A stretch of 64,000 nt of DNA from Filimonas effusa (GTDB lineage Bacteria; Bacteroidota; Bacteroidia; Chitinophagales; Chitinophagaceae). The first letter of the stretch is position 1, and each line of letters starts with the position of its first letter. A model generated the notes under the pieces. It ran no database searches. It worked only from the letters and a program-made list of their open reading frames with translations, and was not told where the DNA came from. Positions 24,216 to 31,731 of this stretch are shown here, one piece after another. Where the stretch lies: contig NZ_SDHZ01000001.1 in the NCBI RefSeq assembly GCF_004118675.1, positions 1,736,001-1,800,000 on the forward strand, written 5' to 3'. The position numbers were made by a program, and so were the translations under genes.

Positions 24216-25028
24216 TTATTTAATGTCAAGGTTTGTGCTGCCATCCATCTGGATAGCATATTTCAATGTCAGGTAACCAGGTTTATTATCGCGGTTAGGA
24301 TTAGCGGGGCTATCTTTATAAATACTGCTGATCACTATTTTGGCATAGTGTCCTTTAGTAGTTTTTACAATAATGGTACGTGGCATAGAATAAACGATGT
24401 GTGCTTTTTTAGCATCGCCGGGGAACAAGGAGCCGTAGAAATCGTAGTATCCCCATCCGTCGCCTGCCCCCTGAAAATGATCGAGGCTTATGAGGTTGCT
24501 GGTAATGAATTTATCGTCTGCGACGGGCACTGTTTTAACAACATGCAAGGCGCTATCGAAGAGTTTACCAGGAATGGGTAATACATTAGGGATATATTTC
24601 AATGTATCGTAATACTGTGCATCAAATTTTCTATCTACAACCAGGAACATACGTCCTTTTCCGGGGCCGCCATAGCCTGGGAATCCTGGTTTGGACTGTC
24701 CGTTATTTACATAAACGGAGCTATTATAAATGCCCCCGAAAGCGATGTCCCAGTTAGTAGTGTACTGTTGGGAAGCGGGTACCATTTTATTTTGTTCGAG
24801 GCTGAAATACATGATCGCTGCATCTGAACCAGAGGTGGCATTGGTATCTGCGGCGAGGTTAACGGCTGAATAAATGCCTGTAGCGACCTCCTGGCCCGGT
24901 ACAAACGGATCGACCGGAGCGTCATCAGATTTTGAGCATGCAAGCATTGTTGCACTTAGTGTTAATAAGCATCCTGCAGTACGGGAGCTGCGGGCATACG
25001 TAAACAGACGGAACAGGTTAAGTACCAT
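24216..25028 (-). CDS. HmuY-like surface lipoprotein (copy 1)
   Basis: 270 residues from the ATG at 25028, which gives the signal sequence ending in lipobox LACS (Cys31). The HmuY-type fold is indicated by YTTNWDIAFGG...SSVYVNNGQSKPG near residues 90-115, GWGYYDF, and the C-terminal IIVKTTKGHYAKIVISSIYKD...PGYLTLKY. The first gene of the four-gene lipoprotein operon, it has no TonB-dependent receptor beside it, unlike the classical hmuYR arrangement. A longer in-frame start at 25091 would add 21 residues containing an inverted repeat and looks like leader. Confidence 0.8.
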   Translation of the reverse strand: MVLNLFRLFTYARSSRTAGCLLTLSATMLACSKSDDAPVDPFVPGQEVATGIYSAVNLAADTNATSGSDAAIMYFSLEQNKMVPASQQYTTNWDIAFGGIYNSSVYVNNGQSKPGFPGYGGPGKGRMFLVVDRKFDAQYYDTLKYIPNVLPIPGKLFDSALHVVKTVPVADDKFITSNLISLDHFQGAGDGWGYYDFYGSLFPGDAKKAHIVYSMPRTIIVKTTKGHYAKIVISSIYKDSPANPNRDNKPGYLTLKYAIQMDGSTNLDIK

Positions 25029-25052
25029 TTCGTAACAGTTAATAGTCGTTTT

Positions 25053-25073
25053 GTTGCATAGCAGTACTGCAAC
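25053..25073. promoter_or_regulatory. Inverted repeat upstream of the lipoprotein operon
   Basis: GTTGCA...TGCAAC arms are separated by 9 bases and contain the perfect palindrome GCAGTACTGC (25061-25070). It lies 25 bases upstream of the first ATG of the HmuY-type operon, where an operator or leader structure would be expected. No TAnnTTTG box was found here. Confidence 0.35.
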
Positions 25074-25302
25074 CTGCGTACTGGTACACAATAATTGAAA
25101 TAAAATAATTACAATATCCCGGAAGCTTTAACGAGCTGCCGGCAAAGTGAAGGAAAGAGGCGAGTGTTTCCTGTCTGAACCAATGTGGTTGCAGGCTATC
25201 CCAACAGGCAAATGACCTGAGGTATAAGTGCACGCAAATATGGAAATAATAAATCTTAAAAAATAATGCTAAGCGGAAAAGGATTTTCGCGATCGGGAAA
25301 AA

Positions 25303-26079
25303 CTATGACATGATGGCTTCGGAAAGTTTTTTATAGAGTTGCGCCAATTGGGGATGCCCGGCTAATAATTGCAAGTGTTTTTCGATAGTTATGGTATCCT
25401 TTCGGGCAGCGGGTCCTGTTTGAACGTCGGCGGGGGCTTCTTCTCTTAACCGCAGGGCCGTTTCTTCGATAATAGGCTGAAGGTAAGAAAAAGGTATACC
25501 TTCTTTTTTGCAATAGCTATCGGCCTGGGTGTAGAGATAGTTTGTGAAATTAGAAACCAGTACAGCCCCTATATGCAGTTTCATACGTTGCTCATCGTTA
25601 GCAGTACCGGAAATACGCGACAATGAAGCTGCGAATTCTGCCAGGTATTCTCTTACTTCTCCTGTAACGCCGTCGGTCAACAGCGGAACAAGTGGTAACA
25701 CGGTACGTTCTTTATGCAGGCTTTGCAACGGATATAAAACGCCGTAGCGGGGTGAGCATTCCGCCAGGATGTTGATGGAGGCTGCACCGGTTGTATGAAC
25801 AACCAGTTGTTGTTTATGTAAGCGCAGATCTCTTGCTACGGCAGGCAGGGCGTTATCGGAGACAGAGATAATATAGATATCTGCATCCTGATTCACCACG
25901 GAGATATATTCTGTAGAAGTAGCATGAAGTTCTTCGGCCAGTGCATGAGCATGCGCCAGGTTACGGCTTACCACCTGCAGTACTGTATGTCCGGCTTTGA
26001 GGATCATTTTGCCTAATACAGTATTTACATTTCCTGATCCTATGAGAACAACCTTCCTATCTTTGGTTTGCACACGCAT
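25303..26079 (-). CDS. Rossmann-fold DUF2520 protein
   Basis: 258 residues. N-terminal NAD(P)-binding Rossmann domain with GSGNVNTVLGK, like F420-dependent oxidoreductases and Rossmann-like DUF proteins, and a C-terminal DUF2520 helical domain (SGTANDEQRMKLHIGAVLVSNF). Bacteroidota typically carry this gene next to the KdsC-like, UbiA and Maf genes; here the four-gene lipoprotein operon lies between them. The ATG at 26079 starts just 14 bases from the divergent hydrolase gene start. The substrate is unknown. Confidence 0.9.
   Translation of the reverse strand: MRVQTKDRKVVLIGSGNVNTVLGKMILKAGHTVLQVVSRNLAHAHALAEELHATSTEYISVVNQDADIYIISVSDNALPAVARDLRLHKQQLVVHTTGAASINILAECSPRYGVLYPLQSLHKERTVLPLVPLLTDGVTGEVREYLAEFAASLSRISGTANDEQRMKLHIGAVLVSNFTNYLYTQADSYCKKEGIPFSYLQPIIEETALRLREEAPADVQTGPAARKDTITIEKHLQLLAGHPQLAQLYKKLSEAIMS
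26058..26065 (+). promoter_or_regulatory. -7 promoter box of the alpha/beta hydrolase gene (TATCTTTG)
   Basis: Exact TAnnTTTG located inside the divergent DUF2520 gene, 28 bases before the hydrolase ATG. Confidence 0.5.
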
Positions 26080-26093
26080 AAATTTTTTCCGGG

Positions 26094-26951
26094 ATGAAGT
26101 TAGCACAAAGATTAGTAAAAGGCTTTTACAGAACTAAATTCAAGACGCTGGGCAGGATATCACCAGAAAAGGCGGCCAATGCTGCCTATCAATTGTTTTG
26201 CACTCCCTACAGCGGTAAACCCAAACGGGAGATACCGGCAGTATTTCATAAAGCGCAAAAGCAATCATTTCAATTAAACGGATTGCAAATCAACGGATTT
26301 GAATGGATTCCCCTTCATAAGGCGCCTACCTGTACCATTTTAATATGCCATGGATTTGACAGTTTCAGTTACCGTTTCGAGGCTTATGTGGAACAATTGC
26401 TAAAGGAGGGTTGCCGGATACTCGCGTTTGATGCACCTGCTCATGGTATTAGTGATGGCAAGCGCTTTAACGTGCTGTTATACAAGCAGATGCTGGTTGA
26501 AGTAGCGCAAAAATTCGGTCCTTTCGATGGCATTATGGCGCATTCGGTAGGTGCATTGGCTGTAGGGCTGGCTATGGAGGAATTGCAGCATCCGGATGCG
26601 AAGCTTGTTCTGATAGCGCCTGCTACGGAAACAACGCGGGCTGTGCAGCAGTTTTTCACGATGTTCCCGGTGGATGCAAAAACGCATTCCGCTTTTCTGC
26701 AACTTATTGAAAATCTGGGCAGTAAACCACTTGATTGGTATTCTATGACACGTATTGTTCCTACGTTAGGCAATAGCATGTTATGGCTGCATGATGAGCA
26801 GGACCGGATCTGTCCGTTTGAGGATACTGCATCCTTGCGGGCATTGAACCTTCCCAATGTGCAGTTTATTACTACGAGCGGGCTGGGGCATAGTAAAATA
26901 TACAGGGAAGCGGCTATTCAAAAACATATCATCAAGTTCCTTGTCTGTTGA
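26094..26951 (+). CDS. Alpha/beta hydrolase
   Basis: 285 residues. The core ILICHGFDSFSYRFEAYVEQL is followed by the nucleophile elbow MAHSVGALAVG (catalytic Ser in HSVG), an acid in HDEQD and a base in GLGHSKI, as in serine hydrolases of the monoglyceride-lipase/thioesterase type. No signal peptide, so cytoplasmic. The substrate is unknown. It reads away from the DUF2520 gene, and topA follows on the same strand 50 bases later. Confidence 0.9.
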   Translation: MKLAQRLVKGFYRTKFKTLGRISPEKAANAAYQLFCTPYSGKPKREIPAVFHKAQKQSFQLNGLQINGFEWIPLHKAPTCTILICHGFDSFSYRFEAYVEQLLKEGCRILAFDAPAHGISDGKRFNVLLYKQMLVEVAQKFGPFDGIMAHSVGALAVGLAMEELQHPDAKLVLIAPATETTRAVQQFFTMFPVDAKTHSAFLQLIENLGSKPLDWYSMTRIVPTLGNSMLWLHDEQDRICPFEDTASLRALNLPNVQFITTSGLGHSKIYREAAIQKHIIKFLVC

Positions 26952-27001
26952 AAATAATTTAACATTTTTTGTGTTTTGATCGTTTGCTTTAATATTGCAA
27001 C

Positions 27002-29341
27002 ATGGCAAAGAACCTTTTGATAGTCGAATCACCGGCAAAAGCGAAGACCATAGAGAAAATCCTGGGCGAAGATTTTGAGGTAAAAAGCTGTTATGGTCAT
27101 ATCCGCGACCTGGAGAAGGACGATATGGGTATAGACGTAAACAACAATTACCATCCGCGTTACATGGTTCCGGAGGACAAGGAAAAGGTGGTGAAAGAAT
27201 TGAAGACACTTGCTAAGAAATCGAATGAGGTTTGGTTAGCATCGGATGAGGACCGTGAAGGGGAAAGTATCAGCTGGCACCTGGCGGAGGTGCTTGGCCT
27301 GGACCCTGCCACGACCAAAAGAATTGTGTTTCACGAGATTACCGCTCCTGCTATCAAGAAAGCAGTAGATACTCCCCGTCGTATCAATATGGACCTGGTG
27401 AATGCGCAGCAGGCGCGCCGGGTACTGGACCGGCTGGTGGGTTTTGAGCTGAGTCCTGTATTATGGCGTAAGATAGGCATGCAACGCAGCCTGAGCGCCG
27501 GCAGGGTTCAGAGTGTGGCAGTAAGGCTGATAGTAGAGAGGGAACGTGAAATCAACCAGTTTACGCCTGAAAGCAGTTATAAGGTAGAAGCTTTATTTGC
27601 AGCCAAAGATATCAACGGGAAGTCGGTTAGTTTTAAAGCTGACGGTCCTGCCAAACTCAACAGCCAGGAAACGGCTCAACAGTTCCTGGAAAGCTGTAAA
27701 GGCGCCACTTATGCGGTAGCAGATGTACAGGTGAAGCCTGCCAAGCGGACGCCTGCGGCTCCGTTCACCACTTCTACCCTTCAGCAGGAGGCTTCCCGTA
27801 AGCTAGGGTATGGTGTAGCCAAGACGATGCTGCTGGCTCAAAAGCTTTATGAAAGCGGTCAGATCACCTACATGCGTACGGACAGTGTTAACCTGAGTGA
27901 CACTGCGATGGGCGATATCAACAACGAGATCAACCAATCGTATGGCAAACAGTATTATCAAAGCCGTCGTTATAAAAACAAGAATGAGAGTGCGCAGGAA
28001 GCGCACGAAGCCATCAGGCCAACTTATATGAACCAGCATACGGTTGACGATGCGGATACGCGGAGGCTGTATGAACTCATCTGGAAAAGGACGATCGCTT
28101 CTCAGATGAGCGATGCTGAGTTTGAAAAAACGATCGCCAAGATCAGCATTTCCACCAACAAGGATCAACTTACAGCTACCGGAGAGGTAATGAAGTTCGA
28201 TGGCTTCCTGAAGGTATACCTGGAGGGAAAGGATGAAGAGGACGAGGAAGACACTGAAGGCATACTTCCGCCGCTTACTGTACAGCAGCAGCTGGAGTTC
28301 AGGGAGATGACCGCTACGCAGAAGTTTACCCGTCCGCAGCCTCGTTATACGGAAGCTTCGCTGGTAAAGAAACTCGAGGAACTGGGTATTGGCCGTCCTT
28401 CGACCTACGCTCCTACTATTTCTACCATTATCAAGCGGAATTATGTAGAAAAGCGTGATAAGGAAGGTGTTAAAAGAGATGTATCGATCCTTCGCCTGAG
28501 TAAGAGCGGTGAAGTAGAGAAAGAAGTTATACAAGAGAATACAGGCGCTGAGAAGTCGAAAATGTTCCCTACCGACCTGGGGATGGTGGTAACAGATTTC
28601 CTGAAGCAGCATTTCCAGAAGGTAATGGATTACGGCTTTACGGCGCGTATAGAACAGGAGTTCGATGAAATAGCTGATGGGAAGTTGAAGTGGGCGAACA
28701 TGATCGATTCGTTCTACAAACCATTCCATTCGAATATCGAGGTAACGCTTGAAACTGCGGAACGCGCCAAAGGAGAAAGAGAATTAGGAATAGATGCGGC
28801 TACGGGCAAGAAAGTAATCGCGCGTATGGGCCGTTATGGTCCGATGGTGCAGATAGGCCATGCAGATGATGAGGAAAAGCCACGTTTTGCGAAATTAAAG
28901 TCGACCCAGAGCATAGAAACCATTAGCCTGGACGAGGCGATGGAGCTGTTTAAACTTCCGCGTAATCTTGGTTTGTTTGAAGGCAGCGAGGTTACTGTAA
29001 ATATCGGCCGTTTTGGCCCCTATGCGGCTCATGACAAGAAGTTTTACTCCCTGAACAAGGAAATGGACCCTTATAGTGTAACGCTTGAGGAAGTGGCTCC
29101 TATGATCGAAGAGAAGCGTAAGGCCAAAGATGAGCGTACCATCAAGGTATTTGAAAAAGAAAAGATACAGGTTTTAAGGGGTCCGTATGGTCCTTATATC
29201 AAGCAGGGGCTGCGTAATTATAAATTAACGAAGGAGCAGCAGGAGAAGGCTGCGGACCTGACCATAGAGGAGGTAAAAGCGATCATTGAAGAATTGAAGG
29301 CCAATCCTCCGAAGAAAGTGGCCAGAAAGAAAAAATCGTAA
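27002..29341 (+). CDS. topA: DNA topoisomerase I (type IA)
   Basis: 779 residues. Relaxes negative supercoils through a transient 5'-phosphotyrosine link. The Toprim domain has EVWLASDEDREGESISWHL, and the active-site tyrosine is Tyr290 in ITYMRTDSVNLS. The C-terminus lacks classical four-cysteine zinc fingers; instead it carries G-R-x-G-x-Y/F-G-P repeats (MGRYGPMVQ, IGRFGPYAAH, RGPYGPYIKQ) and a KKVARKKKS tail. That is typical of Bacteroidota topA. It is monocistronic, with a terminator just after the stop. Confidence 0.98.
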   Translation: MAKNLLIVESPAKAKTIEKILGEDFEVKSCYGHIRDLEKDDMGIDVNNNYHPRYMVPEDKEKVVKELKTLAKKSNEVWLASDEDREGESISWHLAEVLGLDPATTKRIVFHEITAPAIKKAVDTPRRINMDLVNAQQARRVLDRLVGFELSPVLWRKIGMQRSLSAGRVQSVAVRLIVEREREINQFTPESSYKVEALFAAKDINGKSVSFKADGPAKLNSQETAQQFLESCKGATYAVADVQVKPAKRTPAAPFTTSTLQQEASRKLGYGVAKTMLLAQKLYESGQITYMRTDSVNLSDTAMGDINNEINQSYGKQYYQSRRYKNKNESAQEAHEAIRPTYMNQHTVDDADTRRLYELIWKRTIASQMSDAEFEKTIAKISISTNKDQLTATGEVMKFDGFLKVYLEGKDEEDEEDTEGILPPLTVQQQLEFREMTATQKFTRPQPRYTEASLVKKLEELGIGRPSTYAPTISTIIKRNYVEKRDKEGVKRDVSILRLSKSGEVEKEVIQENTGAEKSKMFPTDLGMVVTDFLKQHFQKVMDYGFTARIEQEFDEIADGKLKWANMIDSFYKPFHSNIEVTLETAERAKGERELGIDAATGKKVIARMGRYGPMVQIGHADDEEKPRFAKLKSTQSIETISLDEAMELFKLPRNLGLFEGSEVTVNIGRFGPYAAHDKKFYSLNKEMDPYSVTLEEVAPMIEEKRKAKDERTIKVFEKEKIQVLRGPYGPYIKQGLRNYKLTKEQQEKAADLTIEEVKAIIEELKANPPKKVARKKKS

Positions 29342-29349
29342 TAATAAAG

Positions 29350-29374
29350 AAGGTGTATCGTTTTGATACACCTT
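29350..29374 (+). terminator. Intrinsic terminator of topA
   Basis: Perfect 10-bp arms AAGGTGTATC and GATACACCTT with a 5-base loop, followed by TTCTTTTTC. It begins 9 bases after the topA stop and is shared with the convergent LOG-family gene. Confidence 0.88.
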
Positions 29375-29381
29375 TTCTTTT

Positions 29382-29963
29382 TCAGGTAGTTCTTTTAGTG
29401 ATCCATTTGTCGACGGAGGGGCCTTCGTGGTTTTCCATGCCTTCGAGTACGTCGCCGATATTATCACTGGCTATCAGCATTTTCTGGTAGACATCTTTTA
29501 AGAATCCTTTTTCTACCATTGACTGGATGAGGGTGATAAGCGGATCGTAGAAGCCGTTGATGTTGAGTAATGCCACCGGTTTTTTGTGCAGTCCGAGCTG
29601 GGCCCATGTCAGCATTTCGAAAAACTCTTCCAGGGTGCCAAAACCTCCGGGCAGTGCAATAATGCCGTCGGACAGTTCATGCATTCTCACTTTACGTTCG
29701 TGCATGGTTTCGACCAGGATAAGTTTGGTAAGGCTTGTGTGCGCTATTTCTTTTTTCTGAAGAAATTCGGGCATGATGCCAACCACTTCTCCCCCATTTT
29801 CCATTGCGCCATTCGCAACCATGCCCATAAGTCCCAGTTTAGCTCCTCCATACACCACTCCAATGCCGAGGGATGCGAGGGTTTTTCCCAGCTGATAAGC
29901 CTGCTCTTCGTAAATTTGGTCATTACCCAGGTTTGACCCGCAGAACACTGTAATTCTTTTCAT
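29382..29963 (-). CDS. LOG-family protein (TIGR00730; putative nucleotide 5'-phosphoribohydrolase)
   Basis: 193 residues. The Lonely-Guy family motif is complete: PGGFGTLEEFFE (residues about 104-115) together with the GGAKLGLMG binding loop and MHERKVRMHELSDG. Homologues release free base from nucleoside 5'-monophosphates (for cytokinins in plants, AMP-like compounds in bacteria). It may be a house-cleaning enzyme here. It is convergent with topA, sharing the terminator. Confidence 0.92.
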   Translation of the reverse strand: MKRITVFCGSNLGNDQIYEEQAYQLGKTLASLGIGVVYGGAKLGLMGMVANGAMENGGEVVGIMPEFLQKKEIAHTSLTKLILVETMHERKVRMHELSDGIIALPGGFGTLEEFFEMLTWAQLGLHKKPVALLNINGFYDPLITLIQSMVEKGFLKDVYQKMLIASDNIGDVLEGMENHEGPSVDKWITKRTT

Positions 29964-29978
29964 AGTTATCTCAGATTA

Positions 29979-29986
29979 TAATTTTG
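29979..29986 (+). promoter_or_regulatory. -7 promoter box (TAATTTTG) for an intergenic transcript
   Basis: Exact TAnnTTTG on the plus strand, directed away from the LOG gene into a gap whose first structure is a terminator. Confidence 0.4.
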
Positions 29987-29992
29987 TGGAAG

Positions 29993-30049
29993 AGCTTTTC
30001 CGGATATTATTCCCTATATAGGGCCTCTTCACTAATATCCGATTTTTTT
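29993..30049 (+). ncRNA. Putative tiny small RNA or terminated leader
   Basis: Predicted transcript of about 57 bases between the box at 29979-29986 and the terminator. GAAGAG just upstream of the start region (29989-29994) could pair with CTCTTC at 30025-30030 inside the terminator loop, giving competing structures. The next plus-strand gene, a hemolysin III homologue, starts 420 bases later, so a terminated long leader is an alternative. Confidence 0.3.
30001..30049 (+). terminator. Intrinsic terminator in the LOG-hemolysin III gap
   Basis: CGGATATTA (30001-30009) pairs with TAATATCCG (30033-30041), enclosing a second palindrome CCCTATATAGGG (30012-30023), followed by A and seven T on the plus strand. 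No plus-strand gene ends upstream of it. Between 30050 and 30467 I see only the weak minus-strand ORF below. Confidence 0.8.
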
Positions 30050-30343
30050 CGCTAAAAAGAGTGAATCTACAGTTAAAGCACCCGTATGAGTATTGGATGC
30101 AGTCAACAATGAACAGTGTTGTTGTAATTGAACTTCAGTTGCACAGGTTCCTACTGTTTTTGTAAAATCCCAGTACCCGATAAATGCTTGCAATTGTTGT
30201 TTCCTGGTTTCAATATAACCGCTTATTCCCGGCTTTTGTGCGGCTTTTGCAGACGTATTAGTCTCACTGTTATGGTTTGTGCACACCAACGCATTACAGC
30301 TTACTAAAAGTTGAGGCAATACAAGTGATAACATATCACGCAT
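30032..30343 (-). CDS. Doubtful small ORF
   Basis: 103 residues from the ATG at 30343 (a longer frame opens at 30397). The N-terminus is mildly hydrophobic (MLSLVLPQLLVSCNALVC), but the rest shows no domain, and the stop lies within the terminator arm of the plus-strand structure at 30001-30049. Six cysteines in total. It may be a secreted small protein or a chance frame in the 500-bp gap between the LOG and hemolysin III genes. Confidence 0.25.
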   Translation of the reverse strand: MRDMLSLVLPQLLVSCNALVCTNHNSETNTSAKAAQKPGISGYIETRKQQLQAFIGYWDFTKTVGTCATEVQLQQHCSLLTASNTHTGALTVDSLFLAKKIGY

Positions 30344-30467
30344 ATACGCAAAAAGGGGTTTAAGGTGGACTGTGCCAACGCTGCCGCAAAATAGCATTTA
30401 CGTAACATTCCCCGAAATAATATTTGGTATCTTTCTTGTCTTGGAAAACGTATGAAAAACTAGCTTT

Positions 30468-31094
30468 ATGGACACCTATACACGCAAACAGGAAATTGTT
30501 AACGGTCTTACCCATGGCATAGGTATGATCTTTGGAGCAGCAGGCATACCGGTGTTGCTGGCCATGGCCACAGCCCATCACAATATTCCGGGGATTATAG
30601 GGGCGGGAATTTATGGTTTTTGTTTCCTGCTGTTATTTACAAGTTCCACGATCTTTCATTTTTCGATCGAGCCTTCTATCCGGCGGCTGTTCAAGATATT
30701 TGATCATATCAGTATTTATTTTCTTATTGCAGGTACTTACACGCCCTTCCTGCTTGTTTACCTTAACAACAGCTTTGGCATGACCATGTTGTTTGTGTTG
30801 TGGGGGCTGACGTTGCTGGGGATTTTTTTCAAGGCCCGGTTTACCGGCAGGTTTGAGATACTATCCACTATTATATACCTATTGATGGGGTGGATGATGG
30901 TGGCGGGCGGCAAGCAGTTTTTTGAGCATATGCCTGACCATGTTATTCTGTTCATTTGTATTGGTGCTGCTTTGTACACTATAGGCGTGATCTTTTATAT
31001 ATGGGACAAGTATTTGTATACGCATGCCGTATGGCATGTATTTGTGCTTGCGGCGGCTATATGCCATTATGTTGCGATACTGATGTCGATGTAG
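30468..31094 (+). CDS. trhA: Hemolysin III / PAQR-family membrane protein (TrhA)
   Basis: 208 residues with seven hydrophobic segments. PAQR motifs are present: SSTIFHFS near residue 60, FDHISIYFLIAGTYTP near 80 and the C-terminal HAVWHVFVLAAAICHY, whose histidines line the zinc site of adiponectin-receptor relatives. Bacterial members affect membrane fluidity homeostasis; the hemolysin name is historical. It is monocistronic, with a 475-base upstream gap. Confidence 0.92.
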   Translation: MDTYTRKQEIVNGLTHGIGMIFGAAGIPVLLAMATAHHNIPGIIGAGIYGFCFLLLFTSSTIFHFSIEPSIRRLFKIFDHISIYFLIAGTYTPFLLVYLNNSFGMTMLFVLWGLTLLGIFFKARFTGRFEILSTIIYLLMGWMMVAGGKQFFEHMPDHVILFICIGAALYTIGVIFYIWDKYLYTHAVWHVFVLAAAICHYVAILMSM

Positions 31095-31177
31095 CCGGAT
31101 AGGGATGGGGAGCTTGAGTTTATTACAGATTTAGTTCATTAATAGCCTTATACATATATTAAATATTGGCACAGTTT

Positions 31178-31203
31178 TTAGTTAGTTGTGGCTTTCTAAC
31201 TAA
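31178..31203. promoter_or_regulatory. Inverted repeat before the small lipoprotein gene
   Basis: TTAGTTAG and CTAACTAA are perfect 8-base arms with a 10-base spacer, 12 bases upstream of the ATG at 31216. It may be a 5' hairpin that affects translation or an operator. Confidence 0.4.
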
Positions 31204-31215
31204 AAGCAAGATTCT

Positions 31216-31629
31216 ATGAAAATGAGAAAAACGCTCTTCTCCGCTCTTATGGTCTTAACTATCACTGCAACCACCGTAACCTCCTGCAGCAGCGATGATG
31301 ACACCAGCTTACCTTCGAATGCCTGTTTTGCCGATGCTTTCACGCTAACAGAAACGAAAGTGGAAGACTATCCTGCCAGTCATATGGTAGCGATTACTTT
31401 TGATGCGAAGAACACTTCTTCTTCTGAGTACAATATTCAGAACGGAGCGAAGCCGATTTACGTGAGAGTAATAGTAACCACAACAGATGGTGCTACTTAC
31501 GAGACCAACCAGATCGTTACGATCACCCAGCTTAGTGCAGGCGGCACATCGAGCACCCAGGTACTGGCTGAATATGGCTCCGGTAAGACCTTTAAAAGCT
31601 ATGCTATTACCTCAAAGGTTTGCGAATAA
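31216..31629 (+). CDS. Small lipoprotein, unknown function
   Basis: 137 residues. Signal peptide with lipobox VTSC (Cys24), followed by an acidic linker SSDDDTSLP and a compact beta-sandwich-like domain of about 100 residues whose first and last cysteines (CFADAF near 37, terminal KVCE) could form a disulphide. It is a probable surface or periplasmic lipoprotein. It is followed by a strong terminator and is therefore monocistronic. I do not recognise the family. Confidence 0.75.
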   Translation: MKMRKTLFSALMVLTITATTVTSCSSDDDTSLPSNACFADAFTLTETKVEDYPASHMVAITFDAKNTSSSEYNIQNGAKPIYVRVIVTTTDGATYETNQIVTITQLSAGGTSSTQVLAEYGSGKTFKSYAITSKVCE

Positions 31630-31651
31630 GCTTTTGAGTTATCCGATACAG

Positions 31652-31687
31652 AGGCCGGTTTCTTTGGAAGAAGCCGGCCTTGCTTTT
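31652..31687 (+). terminator. Intrinsic terminator of the small lipoprotein gene
   Basis: AGGCCGGTTTCTT pairs with AAGAAGCCGGCCT (one G-U), with a 3-base loop and a following TTGCTTTTTT. It lies just upstream of the dNTPase promoter. Confidence 0.9.
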
Positions 31688-31715
31688 TTGGAATGAGTAG
31701 CAAAGGCATAATTAT

Positions 31716-31723
31716 TATCTTTG
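31716..31723 (+). promoter_or_regulatory. -7 promoter box of the dNTPase gene (TATCTTTG)
   Basis: Exact TAnnTTTG. The ATG codons at 31732 and 31735 lie 8 and 11 bases after it, at or next to the expected transcription start, which rules out an upstream ATG at 31693. Confidence 0.65.
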
Positions 31724-31731
31724 GCGGCATC

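Noticed and set aside
24216-25091. Longer N-terminus of the first HmuY-like gene (start 25091)
   Set aside because: The extra 21 residues lie over an inverted repeat and precede the real signal peptide; the ATG at 25028 gives a normal lipoprotein signal.
27803-28729. Open frame of 308 residues opposite topA
   Set aside because: Shadow of topA: the plus-strand frame carries Toprim and active-site motifs, the minus frame carries none.
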